From positions 496,001-560,000 of the forward strand of contig JAEPQK010000003.1 of assembly GCA_017640615.1 (NCBI GenBank): a stretch of DNA of 64,000 nt, in the 5' to 3' direction. Below the pieces are notes generated by a model. It did not search any database and had not been told where the DNA came from. It worked only from the letters and a program-made list of their open reading frames with translations. Source of the stretch: Rhizobiaceae bacterium. Its GTDB lineage: Bacteria > Pseudomonadota > Alphaproteobacteria > Rhizobiales > Rhizobiaceae. Shown piece by piece: positions 36,627 through 47,500 of the stretch. Numbering within the stretch: position 1 is the first letter of the stretch; every line of letters begins with the position of its first letter. Both the position numbers and the translations under genes were made by a program.

Positions 36627-39155
36627 TTGCCAGGAGAGGTCTCGCAAAAGGCGGGATGCGCCGCGTCGGGCGGCGCTGACATTTGTGCGGGCGGCAGGGG
36701 ACCGGCCAGGCGCAAAGGCGTTATTGGCCGGCTCGCGGTCGCGCTGTCGGCAGGCGCCGCGGTGTTTTTTCCCAATGCTGCCCATGCCCAGTTTGGCTCC
36801 ACCCTTGGCGCCTGGGAGGTCATCCAGCTCGCAGTGTTTGCCGGCACTACAGGTGCTGCGATGCTGTCGGCAATCTGGCTGATCCGCGAACGCACGCGCA
36901 CTGCCGACGAAAATGTCGACCTGCGCGAGCGCCTGTCGAAATCGGCGGCGACGCTTCAGCGCGCGGAATCCCTGCTCGACCTTGGCGACCAGAAAGTCGT
37001 CGTGTGGATGAACGAGGCCAACAAGCCGGAAGTGGTTGGCTCCCTGCCGGCCGATACGGGTGTTCCCGGCGAGCGCGGCGCGTTTCTCGCTTTCGGCCGC
37101 TGGCTGAAGCCCAACTCAGCCGCTGAGCTTGAAAACGCGCTTTCCGCGCTGCGCGAAGACAGCCAGCCATTCGACCTGATCGTCGAGACGCGCGACAATA
37201 CCATCTTGGAGGCACAGGGCCGTCGCTCCGCTGTCAGCCGCGTCTTGCGCTTCCATTTGATGTCGCAGGCACAGGAAGACTTCGCTCGGCTTCGGCTCGA
37301 ACATCAGTTTGTGTCCAACGAGCGCGAGATGCTACTCGGCCTCGCCGAGGCGCTCGCCATGCCGATTTGGATGCGCCATCCCGACGGCACGCTGCGCTGG
37401 GTCAACCATGCCTACGCAGCAGCAGTCGAGGCGGCGTCGCCGGAGGCGGCGGTCGGCGAGGGCAAGGAGTTTCTGGGCACCCAGTCACGCGACGCAATTG
37501 CGCAGCAGCAGAAAACCGACGCCGCCTTTGCCGGCAAGCTCTCGACCGTGGTCGGTGGAGATCGCCGCGTTTTCGCGGTAACCGACCATGCCACAACGGC
37601 TGGCTCGGCCGGCATCGCCGTTGATGTCAGCGACACCGAAAGCGTGCGCGAGCAGTCCGAACGCATGGCGCGCAGCCATGCCCATACGCTCGACCAACTC
37701 AACACGGCGATCGCGATTTTCGATTCCGGCCGCAAGCTGCGCTTTTTCAATCAGGCCTTCCAGAAGCTTTGGGGGCTCGACATCGGCTTTCTTGAAAGCG
37801 CGCCGGAGCATGCGCTGGTGCTCGACCGTTTGCGCAGCGAAGGCAAGCTCGCAGAACAGCCGGAGTGGCGCCGCTGGAAGGAGACGTTGCTTGAAGCCTA
37901 CCGCGCGGTGGAATCGCAGGAGCACTGGTGGCACCTGCCCGACGGCCGCACGGTCCGCGTGGTTGCCAACCCGCAGGCCAATGGCGGCGTCACCTGGATT
38001 TTCGAGAACCTGACCGAGCAGATCGACCTCGAGAGCCGCTACAAGACCGCCGTGCGTGTACAGGGCGAAACGTTGGACAATCTGGCCGAAGGCGTCGCCG
38101 TGTTCGGTTCCGACGGCGTGGCCCGGCTGTCAAACCCCGCATTTGCACGCCTCTGGGGTCTTGAAGAGAAGCAGGCCGAGGCCGGCACGCATATCTCCGT
38201 GATCCGCGATTTGTGCGCAGAGCGCGCGCGCGAAAATCCGTGGGGTGATTTTGTCGCCGCCGCGACCGGCTTCGATGACGAGCGCCGCGACCGCCAGGAT
38301 CAGGTCGAACTGGTGGACGGCACCGTGCTGCGCTACGCAGTGATCCACCTGCCCAACGGCCAGGTGATGATCACTTTCGTCGACATCACCGACAGCGTGA
38401 ATGTCGAGCGCGCGCTGAAGGACAAGAACGAAGCCCTGCAACGGGCAGACCAGCTGAAAAACGACTTCGTGCAGCACGTGTCTTACGAGCTGCGCTCGCC
38501 GCTCACCAATATCAGCGGTTTCGCCGAACTTCTGGCAATGGAAACAACCGGCCCGCTGAACGCGCGCCAGCGCGAGTATGTCGAGCATATCGGATCGTCT
38601 TCCACGGTCTTGCACACCATCATCAACGACATTCTCGATCTGGCGACCGTCGATGCCGGCATCATGGAGCTGGAGATCGGCGAGGTGCAGGTGGCTGGCC
38701 TCGTGAACGAGGTGGCCGAGGCGATTGGCGAGCGCCTGCGCGAACATCAGCTCACACTCGACATCGAGAAGGCAGCTGCTCCGCCCGCATTCCACGCCGA
38801 CGAGCAGCGCGTGCGCCAGATCCTTTTCAATCTGCTGAGCAACGCCGCCAATTTCGCACCCGAGGGCAGCACCGTGAAGCTTGCCGCGCGCGGAACGGAC
38901 GAGGGCATCGAATTTTCTGTCCATGATGACGGGCCAGGCATGCCTGACGAGGTTCTGGAAACGGTGTTCAACCGCTTCGAGCCGCGCCCCAAGCGCGGGC
39001 GCCGCCGCGGCGCGGGCCTGGGCCTCTCCATCGTGAAGAGCTTCGTGGAGCTGCATGGCGGCAGCGTCGATATCGAAACCGGTACCGACGCCGGCACGAC
39101 TGTGATCTGCCGTTTCCCCGCCGCGCCGCAGGGCATACGTGCGGCGGCGGAGTGA
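36627..39155 (+). CDS. divL: DivL, PAS-domain pseudo-histidine kinase with Tyr in the H-box
   Basis: DivL controls the CckA-ChpT-CtrA cell-cycle phosphorelay in alphaproteobacteria and reads the state of DivK. The 842-residue product has two N-terminal hydrophobic segments (LAVALSAGAAVFFPNAAHAQ, IQLAVFAGTTGAAMLSAIWLI), several PAS-like domains, and a kinase core. In the H-box, HVSYELRSPLTNISGFAELL, the phosphorylated His is replaced by Tyr620, as in Caulobacter DivL (Tyr550). The ATPase motifs remain: LFNLLSNAANFAPEGS (N), VHDDGPGMPDEVLETVFNRFE (G1) and GAGLGLSIVKSFVELHGG (G2). A TTG start at 36627 is used; a later start before the first membrane segment is possible. Confidence 0.93.
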   Translation: MPGEVSQKAGCAASGGADICAGGRGPARRKGVIGRLAVALSAGAAVFFPNAAHAQFGSTLGAWEVIQLAVFAGTTGAAMLSAIWLIRERTRTADENVDLRERLSKSAATLQRAESLLDLGDQKVVVWMNEANKPEVVGSLPADTGVPGERGAFLAFGRWLKPNSAAELENALSALREDSQPFDLIVETRDNTILEAQGRRSAVSRVLRFHLMSQAQEDFARLRLEHQFVSNEREMLLGLAEALAMPIWMRHPDGTLRWVNHAYAAAVEAASPEAAVGEGKEFLGTQSRDAIAQQQKTDAAFAGKLSTVVGGDRRVFAVTDHATTAGSAGIAVDVSDTESVREQSERMARSHAHTLDQLNTAIAIFDSGRKLRFFNQAFQKLWGLDIGFLESAPEHALVLDRLRSEGKLAEQPEWRRWKETLLEAYRAVESQEHWWHLPDGRTVRVVANPQANGGVTWIFENLTEQIDLESRYKTAVRVQGETLDNLAEGVAVFGSDGVARLSNPAFARLWGLEEKQAEAGTHISVIRDLCAERARENPWGDFVAAATGFDDERRDRQDQVELVDGTVLRYAVIHLPNGQVMITFVDITDSVNVERALKDKNEALQRADQLKNDFVQHVSYELRSPLTNISGFAELLAMETTGPLNARQREYVEHIGSSSTVLHTIINDILDLATVDAGIMELEIGEVQVAGLVNEVAEAIGERLREHQLTLDIEKAAAPPAFHADEQRVRQILFNLLSNAANFAPEGSTVKLAARGTDEGIEFSVHDDGPGMPDEVLETVFNRFEPRPKRGRRRGAGLGLSIVKSFVELHGGSVDIETGTDAGTTVICRFPAAPQGIRAAAE

Positions 39156-40673
39156 ATGCGCATGACGGTGCGCCGCTTTCGGCGTTTCCTGCCGGACGAA
39201 TCCGCGACCGCGCTTCTGGGCAACGACATCGCCGCCGCCTTGCGGCCGGGCGATATTGTGGCGCTGCGCGGCGACCTCGGCGCCGGCAAGACGGCATTAG
39301 CCCGCTCGATTGTTCGCTCGCTGGCTGCGAGCCCGTCGCTCGAAGTGCCAAGCCCAACCTTCACGGTCGTTCAGTCCTATGATGCGCGCATTCCCGTCGC
39401 GCATTTCGATCTCTACCGCGTGACTTCGGTCGAGGAGCTCGAGGAGCTGGGCTTTGACGAGGCAACGACCAGCGGCGTCGTGCTCGTTGAATGGCCAGAG
39501 CGCGCTGGGGACCTGTTCCCCTCAAATTCCATCGAGATCGTTCTGAGCGAAGAGGGGTCCGGCCGCTCCGCCGAAATATCGGCATCCGGCCCGGCTGCGG
39601 AGCGCTTTCAGCGCTCATTCGACATTCGCGACTTTCTTGCGGCCTCGGGCGAAGCCGAAACTTGCCGCGCGCACTTGATCGGCGATGCCTCCACCCGCGC
39701 ATACGAAACGCTGGCGCTTGCCGACGGCTCGAACCGCATTTTGATGGATGCGCCGCGCAGGGCGGATGGTCCGCCGATCCAGGATGGCAAAAGCTACAGC
39801 CAGGTCGCCAAACTGGCGGAATCGGTGGTGCCGTTCGTCGCGGTCGGATCGGCGCTGAAAAGGGCGGGCTTTGCCGCGCCCGCTATCCATGCATCTGATC
39901 TCGAACGTGGTCTGCTCATACTGGAAACGCTGGGCGAGCTCGGTGTCGTCACTGACGACGGCGTCCCGATAGCGGAACGGTATGTCGCGGCGGCCGATCT
40001 TCTCGCCGACCTTCACGCGCTCGAATGGCCGCATGTTCTGCCGGTCGGCGAAAGCCGGGAGCATCGCTTGCCGGACTATGACCGCGAGGCGCTGCTGATC
40101 GAGCTGTCGCTGATGCTCGACTGGTATCTGCCTTTTGAGGCAGACCGGCAGATCACGAGCGATGAACGCGAGCATTTCTTCGCGGCCTGGAATGCGGTGC
40201 TCGATCGGCTGCAGGGTGCTGAAAAGACCATCGTGCTGCGCGATTTTCACTCGCCAAATTTGATCTGGCGGGCCGAGCGCTCAGGCAATGATCGCCTCGG
40301 CCTGATCGATTTCCAGGACGCCGTCTACGGTCCCGCTGCCTACGATGTCGCGTCGCTGGCCATGGATGCCCGCGTAACGGTGCCGCCGGAGCTGCAGCAG
40401 CGGGTGGTGTCGGCCTACACGCAGGCCCGGGCGAAGCAGGGCGCGTTCGACCGCGCCGCCTTCGATGAGGCGTTTGCCATCATGGCCGCCCAGCGCAACG
40501 CCAAGGTGTTGGGCATTTTCGTGCGTCTCAACAGGCGTGACGGCAAGCCCGGCTATATGCGCCATCTGCCGCGCTGCCGCACCTATTTCGCGCAGGCATT
40601 GCGTCATCCTTCGCTGTCGCCGGTCGTGCAGGCGCTGCAGGAAATCGGCCTCGCCGAGGCTCTCGAGGCATGA
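39156..40673 (+). CDS. TsaE-AmgK fusion (t6A-complex ATPase plus sugar kinase)
   Basis: The 505-residue product joins two domains. Residues about 1-150 are TsaE, the ATPase of the tRNA t6A threonylcarbamoylation complex, with Walker A GDLGAGKTALARS and VPSPTFTVVQSY and FDLYRV. Residues about 165-500 are an aminoglycoside-phosphotransferase fold (HLIGDASTRAYETL, LRDFHSPNLIW and LIDFQDAVYGPAAYDVASL), matching AmgK, the N-acetylmuramate/N-acetylglucosamine anomeric kinase of peptidoglycan recycling. The next gene is MurU, the partner of AmgK, which supports this call. I recall this fusion as common in rhizobia. It overlaps murU by 4 bp. Confidence 0.9.
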   Translation: MRMTVRRFRRFLPDESATALLGNDIAAALRPGDIVALRGDLGAGKTALARSIVRSLAASPSLEVPSPTFTVVQSYDARIPVAHFDLYRVTSVEELEELGFDEATTSGVVLVEWPERAGDLFPSNSIEIVLSEEGSGRSAEISASGPAAERFQRSFDIRDFLAASGEAETCRAHLIGDASTRAYETLALADGSNRILMDAPRRADGPPIQDGKSYSQVAKLAESVVPFVAVGSALKRAGFAAPAIHASDLERGLLILETLGELGVVTDDGVPIAERYVAAADLLADLHALEWPHVLPVGESREHRLPDYDREALLIELSLMLDWYLPFEADRQITSDEREHFFAAWNAVLDRLQGAEKTIVLRDFHSPNLIWRAERSGNDRLGLIDFQDAVYGPAAYDVASLAMDARVTVPPELQQRVVSAYTQARAKQGAFDRAAFDEAFAIMAAQRNAKVLGIFVRLNRRDGKPGYMRHLPRCRTYFAQALRHPSLSPVVQALQEIGLAEALEA

Positions 40674-41395
40674 GCGACCGGATGCCCGAAAAGGCCATGG
40701 TGCTCGCCGCCGGGCTCGGAAAGCGCATGCGCCCGATCACCGAACGCATCCCGAAGCCGCTTGTTCCGATTTCCGGCAAGCCGTTGATCGACTGGGGCCT
40801 CGATGCGCTGGCTAGCGCTGGCGTTGGCGAGGCGGTGGTCAATGTCCATCACCTGGCGCCGCAGCTCATCGCCCATCTCGAAGGCTGGGCGCGCCCGCGC
40901 GTTGCAATTTCAATTGAAAGCGATGAACTGCTCGATTCCGCCGGCGGCATCGTCAAGGCGCTGCCAATGCTCGGCACGGCTCCATTCTTCGTGCTCAACG
41001 CCGATACGTTCTGGGTTGGCGGCGACGAGAATCTGGCCGAGCTCGCCCTTGCCTGGGACAGCGCGCGGATGGATATTCTCCTCATGCTCGCCAACCTCGA
41101 AGATGCCACCGGCCATTCGGGTCGAACCGACTTCCTTCTTGCCGGGGATGGTCGCCTGAGCCGCGCCGCCGGTGCGCCCGAAGGCCTGATTTATGCGGGC
41201 GCCGCCATAGTGAGCCCTGCGATCTTTGAAGATGCCCGCGCCGAACCGCACTCGCTCAACGTGTATTTCGACCAAGCCATCGCGAATGGTCGACTTTTCG
41301 GCCACGTCATGAAGGGTCACTGGATCACGGTCGGAACGCCTGATGCAATCGCTGCCGCCGAGGCGGCAGTGGCGCGGCACTCCGCAGGCACATGA
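40670..41395 (+). CDS. murU: N-acetylmuramate-1-phosphate uridylyltransferase MurU
   Basis: MurU turns MurNAc-1-phosphate into UDP-MurNAc, letting recycled muramic acid bypass the fosfomycin-sensitive MurA step. The 241-residue product has the nucleotidyltransferase signature MVLAAGLGKRMRPITERIPKPLVPISGKPLIDWGL, and DSAGGIVKALPMLG and FFVLNADTFWVG. The ATG overlaps the tsaE-amgK stop; addB starts 4 bp before its stop. AmgK plus MurU form a recycling pair, so this call depends partly on the neighbour. Confidence 0.9.
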   Translation: MSDRMPEKAMVLAAGLGKRMRPITERIPKPLVPISGKPLIDWGLDALASAGVGEAVVNVHHLAPQLIAHLEGWARPRVAISIESDELLDSAGGIVKALPMLGTAPFFVLNADTFWVGGDENLAELALAWDSARMDILLMLANLEDATGHSGRTDFLLAGDGRLSRAAGAPEGLIYAGAAIVSPAIFEDARAEPHSLNVYFDQAIANGRLFGHVMKGHWITVGTPDAIAAAEAAVARHSAGT

Positions 41396-44300
41396 CCGGG
41401 CCGGCGCGGCCGACAGTCTTTTCCATTCCGGCCGGCGTTGCGTTTCTGCCGACGCTGGCCGATGCCGTTCTGAACAACCGGTTGGTGCCGGGCGCTCCTT
41501 CCGACGACCCGCTAGCGCTTGCCGCGACCACGATCTTCGTACCTACCCGCCGCGCCGCACGCGAACTTCGGGCGGCATTTCTGGAAAGACTTGGCGGCCG
41601 CGCTGCGATCCTGCCGCAGATCAGGCCGCTGGGCGAATTCGAGGAAGACCTCGGCGCGTTCGAACCGGTTGCAACCGACACACTCGACCTCGCGCCGCCT
41701 ATCGGCGGGCTCGACCGCGTACTCACATTGGCGCCTTTGGTGCAGGCCTGGAAAGGCCGGCTGCCGGCGCACATCCGCGCCCGCTTCGGCGAGGATGTAG
41801 TGGTGCCTGCATCCACTGCGGACGCAATCTGGTTGGCGCGCGACCTGTCGGCGCTGATGGATGAGGTCGAAATCGAAGGCGCGGACTGGACCCGGCTTGG
41901 CGGTCTGGTGCCCGACGATCTGGCCGGATGGTGGCAAGTCACACTCGATTTCCTGGCGATCGTGACCGAGTATTTTCCGGCTGAACTCGAGGCACGGCAG
42001 CTCGCCAGTCCCGGCGCGCATCTGACCGCGATGATCGATGCCGAAACCGCTCGGCTGAAACGCAATCCACCTGAAGGCCCGGTGATAGCGGCTGGCTCCA
42101 CAGGTTCGATCCCCGCTACCGCAAGGCTTCTGGCCGCAATCGCCGGCTTGCCCAAGGGCGCGGTCGTGCTGCCCGGCGCCGATCTCGCAATGGACGAAGT
42201 GTCCTGGTCGCTGCTCGGCGAGGAACCGCGCCAGCCGTCGACCTTCGGCCACCCGCAATACGGTTTGGCGAAGCTGGTCAAGGCGCTGGGTGTCGATCGC
42301 TCCGAGGTCGAGACGATCGGCGAAGCCAGGCCTACGCTCGCCGCACGGTCGCGCATCTTCAGCGAAGCGCTGCGACCCGCTGAGACCACCAACGAGTGGG
42401 CGCTCTCGCGCGCAACTGCAGGAACCCTGCTTCAGGGCGCCGCGCTCGACGATGTCACGGTCGTTGAAGCGGCCAATGAGCACGAGGAGGCGCTGGCGAT
42501 CGCCGTCGCACTGCGCCGGGCCGTGGGCGAAGGCCGCAAAACGGCGCTTGTCACGCCGGACAGGGCGCTGGCGCGCCGTGTGGCGGCGGAACTGCGGCGC
42601 TTCGGTTTGCAGCCGGACGATTCGGGCGGCCGGCAGCTGCGGCATTATCCCGCCGCCGCCCTTCTGTTGCGTGCGGTCGAGGTGGCGCTGTCGCCGGGTG
42701 ATCCCGTCGCCTTGCTCTCACTGATCAAGAACCCGCTTCTGTGCTGTGCCATGGAGCGACCGGCGGCCCGCCGCGCGGCCGAAATTATCGAACTGGTCGC
42801 GTTTCGTGGCGGCACCGGCCGGCCCGACATGGCCGAGCTGGGCGCACTCTTCGAAACCCGCTGGGCAGCGCTTGGGCGGGACGGTGTGCGCAAGCCGTTC
42901 TGGCTGCCGCGCATTTCAGACGCCGAAATTGCCGAAGCGCGTGCCCTGACACGCACTCTCACTGAAGCGCTTGCGCCGCTCATCGCCCTGCGCGGCAATG
43001 CCGATGTTTCGCTCCGGGATGTTGCGCGCCGGTCGGTCGAGGCGCTGGAAGTTCTGGGCAGAACCGAGGATGGCAGCCTTGCACGGCTCTACGGTGAAGA
43101 TGGCGGTGAGGCGCTGGTCAAGTTTCTGCGCGAACTCACCAGCTCGACCACGCCGTTGGCATTTGCCGCCTCCGAATGGCCCGACATGCTGGCGGCCCTC
43201 ATCACCGGCATAGGCGTCAAGCCGCCGCAGGGCGCCGATAGCCGCGTGGCGATATGGGGCACGCTCGAAGCCCGGTTGCAGCATGTCGACCTGCTGGTGC
43301 TGGGCGGGCTCAACGAGGGCAGCTGGCCGCACCGCGCCAATGCCGACCGTTTCATGTCGCGGCTGATGAAATCGGGCCTCGAACTGGAACCGCCCGAACG
43401 CCGCATCGGCCAGGCGGCGCATGACTTCTGGATGGCAGCGGCTATGCCGGAGGTGATGCTCACCCGCTCGGTGCGTGCCGGCGATGCGCCGGCGGTTGCC
43501 TCGCGCTGGATGCAGCGGCTCCTGACCTATGTCGGTGCGTCGGCGGCGGCACAGCTGCGCAACCGTGGCGCTGCACTCATCGCCCGAGCCCGGCGGCTCG
43601 ACGCTCTGCCTGCGGTAAACCCGGTCGCACGTCCAAGCCCCACGCCGCCAGTCGTCGCGCGGCCCAAACGCTTCTCGATCACAGAGATCGAAACGCTGCG
43701 CCGCGACCCCTACGCGGTCTATGCAAAGCGCGTGCTTGTGCTGCGCCCGCTCGATCCGTTCATCCGCGATCCGGGCGCGGCCGATCGCGGAACGCTGTTC
43801 CACGACATCCTGCATGCCTTCATCAAAACTGGCGATGATCCGCGTGATGAGGGCGCGGAAGCGCGGCTGCTCGAAGCCGGGCGCAAATATTTCGCGATGG
43901 CCCAGCTGCCGCCCGATGTGCACGCCGTCTGGTGGCCGCGTTTCGTTGCGCTTGCCGGTTCGGTGGTGGATTGGGAACGCAGGGACCGCCCGCCAAATAT
44001 CGAAAGCCGCCTTTCCGAAGTGGATGCGACGGCAACGAAAATCGGCCGCACTGGCGCGACTTTGCACGGCCGTGCTGACCGTATCGACCTGCTGGCGGGC
44101 GGCCACGCCGATATCCTCGATTACAAAACCGGCTCTTACCCATCGAAGGGTCAGGCGCACACTCTGCTTTCGCCGCAGCTGGCGCTGGAAGGTGCGCTGC
44201 TGGCGCGTGGTGCTTTTGAGGAGGCGGGCAAGCGAAAACCGCAAGAGCTCGCCTATGTGCGGCTCAAGGCGAATGGCGGCGTGTTCGAGGAAACGGTGCT

Positions 44301-44511
44301 CGAGTTCAAAAAGAAGCAGGTCAAAGCGGCAACGCTTTGCGCGGATGCATGGGCCCGGCTGGAGCTATTGATCGCTCATTACGGTTCCGAATCGAACGGC
44401 TATATCTCTCGAGCTTTGCCCTTCCGCGAGGGCGATAGGGATGGCGACTACGACCATCTCGCCCGCGTGCTGGAATGGTCGGCCTCTGGCGGAGGCGAAC
44501 CGCCCGAATGA
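41392..44511 (+). CDS. addB: Double-strand break repair protein AddB
   Basis: AddB is the second subunit of the AddAB helicase-nuclease, which processes double-strand breaks for RecA in place of RecBCD. The 1039-residue product is the alphaproteobacterial type: an N-terminal VFSIPAGVAFLPTLADAV, a degenerate helicase-like body (VFVPTRRAARELRAAFLERLGG), and a C-terminal nuclease with ATLHGRADRIDLLAGGHADILDYKTGSYPS, the PD-(D/E)XK core. It overlaps murU and addA by 4 bp each, so it is in the same transcript. Confidence 0.96.
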   Translation: MTGPARPTVFSIPAGVAFLPTLADAVLNNRLVPGAPSDDPLALAATTIFVPTRRAARELRAAFLERLGGRAAILPQIRPLGEFEEDLGAFEPVATDTLDLAPPIGGLDRVLTLAPLVQAWKGRLPAHIRARFGEDVVVPASTADAIWLARDLSALMDEVEIEGADWTRLGGLVPDDLAGWWQVTLDFLAIVTEYFPAELEARQLASPGAHLTAMIDAETARLKRNPPEGPVIAAGSTGSIPATARLLAAIAGLPKGAVVLPGADLAMDEVSWSLLGEEPRQPSTFGHPQYGLAKLVKALGVDRSEVETIGEARPTLAARSRIFSEALRPAETTNEWALSRATAGTLLQGAALDDVTVVEAANEHEEALAIAVALRRAVGEGRKTALVTPDRALARRVAAELRRFGLQPDDSGGRQLRHYPAAALLLRAVEVALSPGDPVALLSLIKNPLLCCAMERPAARRAAEIIELVAFRGGTGRPDMAELGALFETRWAALGRDGVRKPFWLPRISDAEIAEARALTRTLTEALAPLIALRGNADVSLRDVARRSVEALEVLGRTEDGSLARLYGEDGGEALVKFLRELTSSTTPLAFAASEWPDMLAALITGIGVKPPQGADSRVAIWGTLEARLQHVDLLVLGGLNEGSWPHRANADRFMSRLMKSGLELEPPERRIGQAAHDFWMAAAMPEVMLTRSVRAGDAPAVASRWMQRLLTYVGASAAAQLRNRGAALIARARRLDALPAVNPVARPSPTPPVVARPKRFSITEIETLRRDPYAVYAKRVLVLRPLDPFIRDPGAADRGTLFHDILHAFIKTGDDPRDEGAEARLLEAGRKYFAMAQLPPDVHAVWWPRFVALAGSVVDWERRDRPPNIESRLSEVDATATKIGRTGATLHGRADRIDLLAGGHADILDYKTGSYPSKGQAHTLLSPQLALEGALLARGAFEEAGKRKPQELAYVRLKANGGVFEETVLEFKKKQVKAATLCADAWARLELLIAHYGSESNGYISRALPFREGDRDGDYDHLARVLEWSASGGGEPPE

Positions 44512-47500
44512 GTGGGAAACTCGCCATACCGGCAGATACCGTCCGCGCGCAGAAGCTCGCCGCGCGGCCCGACCTCTCCGCCTGGGTGTCGGCGCATGCC
44601 GGTTCCGGTAAGACGCATGTGCTGTCGCAGCGCGTGGTGCGCCTGCTTCTCGACGGTTGTGAGCCGTCGAAAGTGCTGTGTCTCACCTATACGCGCGCCG
44701 CGGCTGCCAATATGGCGAACCGCGTTTTCGGCGATCTTGCCGCCTGGGCGCTGATGGAGGACGCACCGCTCGCGGAAGTGATCGGCAATCTGACCGGCAG
44801 AGCGCCTGACGCCAAACAGCTCGCGGCGGCGCGTCGTCTTTTCGCCCGAGCGCTGGAAACGCCGGGCGGCCTCAAGATCCAGACCATTCACGCCTTCTGC
44901 GAAGCAGTGCTGCAGCAGTTTCCGCTGGAGGCCAACATTGCCGGCCATTTTGAGATGCTCGATGCGCGCCAGGAAGCGATCCTGATCGCGGAGGCGCGCC
45001 GCGACATGATCGCCGGGGCCGACGCCGGGCACGACCCCGCCCTTGCGCGCGCCTTCCCGGATATTCTGGCGACCGCCGGCGAATTCGGCCTCGATGCGCT
45101 GCTGGGTGAGATCGTGCGGCATCGCGACGGGTTGCGCCGCTTCATCGTCGAAGTGCGTGACGAAGACGGCGGGTTTTCGGTTCTACGTACCGAGTTCGGT
45201 TTCGCGTTGGACGATACTGCCGACAGTGTGGCGGCCGCTGTGTGGCCGCTGCCGCAATTCGACGCTGGCTATTTCCAGCGTTTCGCCGAGGCGGCGCAGC
45301 TGTCAGGTGCCGCCGCTGTGGTCAATGACATGCTGCCTGAGATATCCGCGGCCTTCGCGGAAAGCTCTGCCGAAAGGCGGCTCGACCATCTGGTGAGAGG
45401 CTTGCTCAAGGCCACCGACGGGCGGCCCTATGCGGCGACGCGGTTCAAGAAAGCGCTGCGGATCGAAATGCCAGACCTTTACGACCGCTATCTGACGGCG
45501 GCGGAGCACATCATGGCAGTACGCGACCGGCTGGCGCTGTTTCGCATGGTCGAAGCGACAGGCTCCGCGCTCACCATCGCCGACTGGCTGATCGCACGTT
45601 ACGAGCGCAGCAAAAGCGCGCGGGGCTTTCTCGATTTTAATGATCTGATCGGCCGCACCTCTGCGCTTCTGGCGCGCGCGGATGCCGGCGCATGGGTGCA
45701 ATACAAGCTTGATCAGGGCATCGACCACATTCTGATCGACGAGGCGCAGGACACGAGCCCGGAACAGTGGCGTGTGGTGCGCAGCCTTGCCGCCGAGTTC
45801 TTCGCCGGGCGCGGCGCGCGCGACCATATCCGCCGCACGATCTTCGCCGTTGGTGACGAAAAACAGTCGATCTACTCCTTCCAGGGCGCGGAACCGGCCG
45901 CTTTTGCCGAAAGCGGGCACGAATTCGCGCGCAGCGTGGCCGAGGCCGAAGCCCGTTTCGAGCAGGTGCGGCTCACCCGCTCGTTCCGTTCTACCGACGA
46001 TGTGCTGCAGGCCGTCGATCTGGTGTTCGCCGACGAGATCAGGCGCAAGGGGCTGACCCGCGACCCCGGCCTGATCGCGCATGACGGTATCCGCACCGGC
46101 GAGCCCGGCTATGTCGAATTATGGCCGTCGCTCGGCCCTGAGACGGTGGAAGAGCCCGACGACTGGACGCAGCCTGTCGACCACGCCTCAGCTCCCTCTG
46201 TCCGCCTTGCCGAAACCATCGCCGATACGATCAGCGGCTGGCTGCGCGACGGCGAGATACTTGAGGGCCAGAAGCGTCGCGTCACCCCGGGCGACATTCT
46301 GGTTCTGGTGCGCAAGCGTGGCAGCTTCGTTCATGCGCTGACCCGCGCATTGAAGGATGCCGGCCGCGCCGTGCCGGTTGCGGGTGCTGACCGGCTAGTG
46401 CTGACCGACCATATCGCCGTGAAGGATCTGCTGGCGATTGCGCGTTTCGTGCAGCAGCCTGAGGACGACCTGTCTCTGGCGGCACTGCTGCGCAGTCCGA
46501 TCTTCGGCCTTTCCGATCGCGAGCTGTTTCCGCTCGCGCACGACCGGGGCAACCAGTCGCTCTATGCATCGCTGCGCCACCACGCCGAGGCCGACCTGCT
46601 GCTGGCGAATGTCGTGAAGACGCTGGAGACCTGGCGTGACAGCGCAGCTTTCAACCCGGTGTTCGAATTCTATGCCGGCCTGCTGGCGGGTGCACCCGGA
46701 ACGCCAGCGGTGCGGGCGAAGCTGGTGGCGCGGCTCGGCGCGGAGGCGGGCGACGTTATCGACGAGTTTCTGAGCTTTTGCCTGGCGATCGAACAGACAG
46801 GCGGCGACGGTCTGGAAGCACTGCTGGCTGCGCTCGATGAATCCGCGCCCGAAATCAAGCGCGAAATGGACCAGAGCCGCGACGAGGTGCGGATCATGAC
46901 GGTCCACGCCTCGAAGGGGCTGGAGGCGCCAATCGTCTTTCTGGTCGATCCCGGCAGCGAAGCGTTTCACACCCAGCACCTTCCCGTCCTGATGCCGTTT
47001 CGTTCCCGAAGCGGTCATTGGTCGGGCGAAGGCTATCTCTGGCGCGCGGGGCCTGGCGCGGCCAACCCCTTCGCGAAGGGGCAGGGCACGGCGATCCGTG
47101 ACGCCGCCGAGGAAGAATATCGCCGCCTGCTTTATGTCGGTATGACGCGCGCCGAGGATCGGCTGATCGTGTGCGGGTATCACGGCGTGCGCGGCCGCCC
47201 CGCGCTTTCCTGGCACGGCATGGTGGAGGCCGCGCTTCAGGGTTCAGAACATACCGAAACACGCGAAACGCTGGGATCGGACGCGCCTGTCCTGCGCTTC
47301 CGGTACACGCCCTTTGATGGCGCAGAGGTACCGGCGGGCGACTTTCCGGTCAGCGAGCCACCTGCGGCCGCTTCCGCCGCCGATCCGCTAGGACCTCTGC
47401 CTGCTGCGCCGAAGCTTCCGCCGCCGCTGCGGCCCTCTGGTGCGGGCTACATGGTCGAAGACGAGAATGCGGAACCGGCTGGGACGGCTGCGTCCCCGGT

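Noticed and set aside
41392..44511. Frameshift in addB because of its low helicase-motif identity
   Set aside because: The 1039-residue frame is unbroken and AddB is naturally degenerate in the helicase part.
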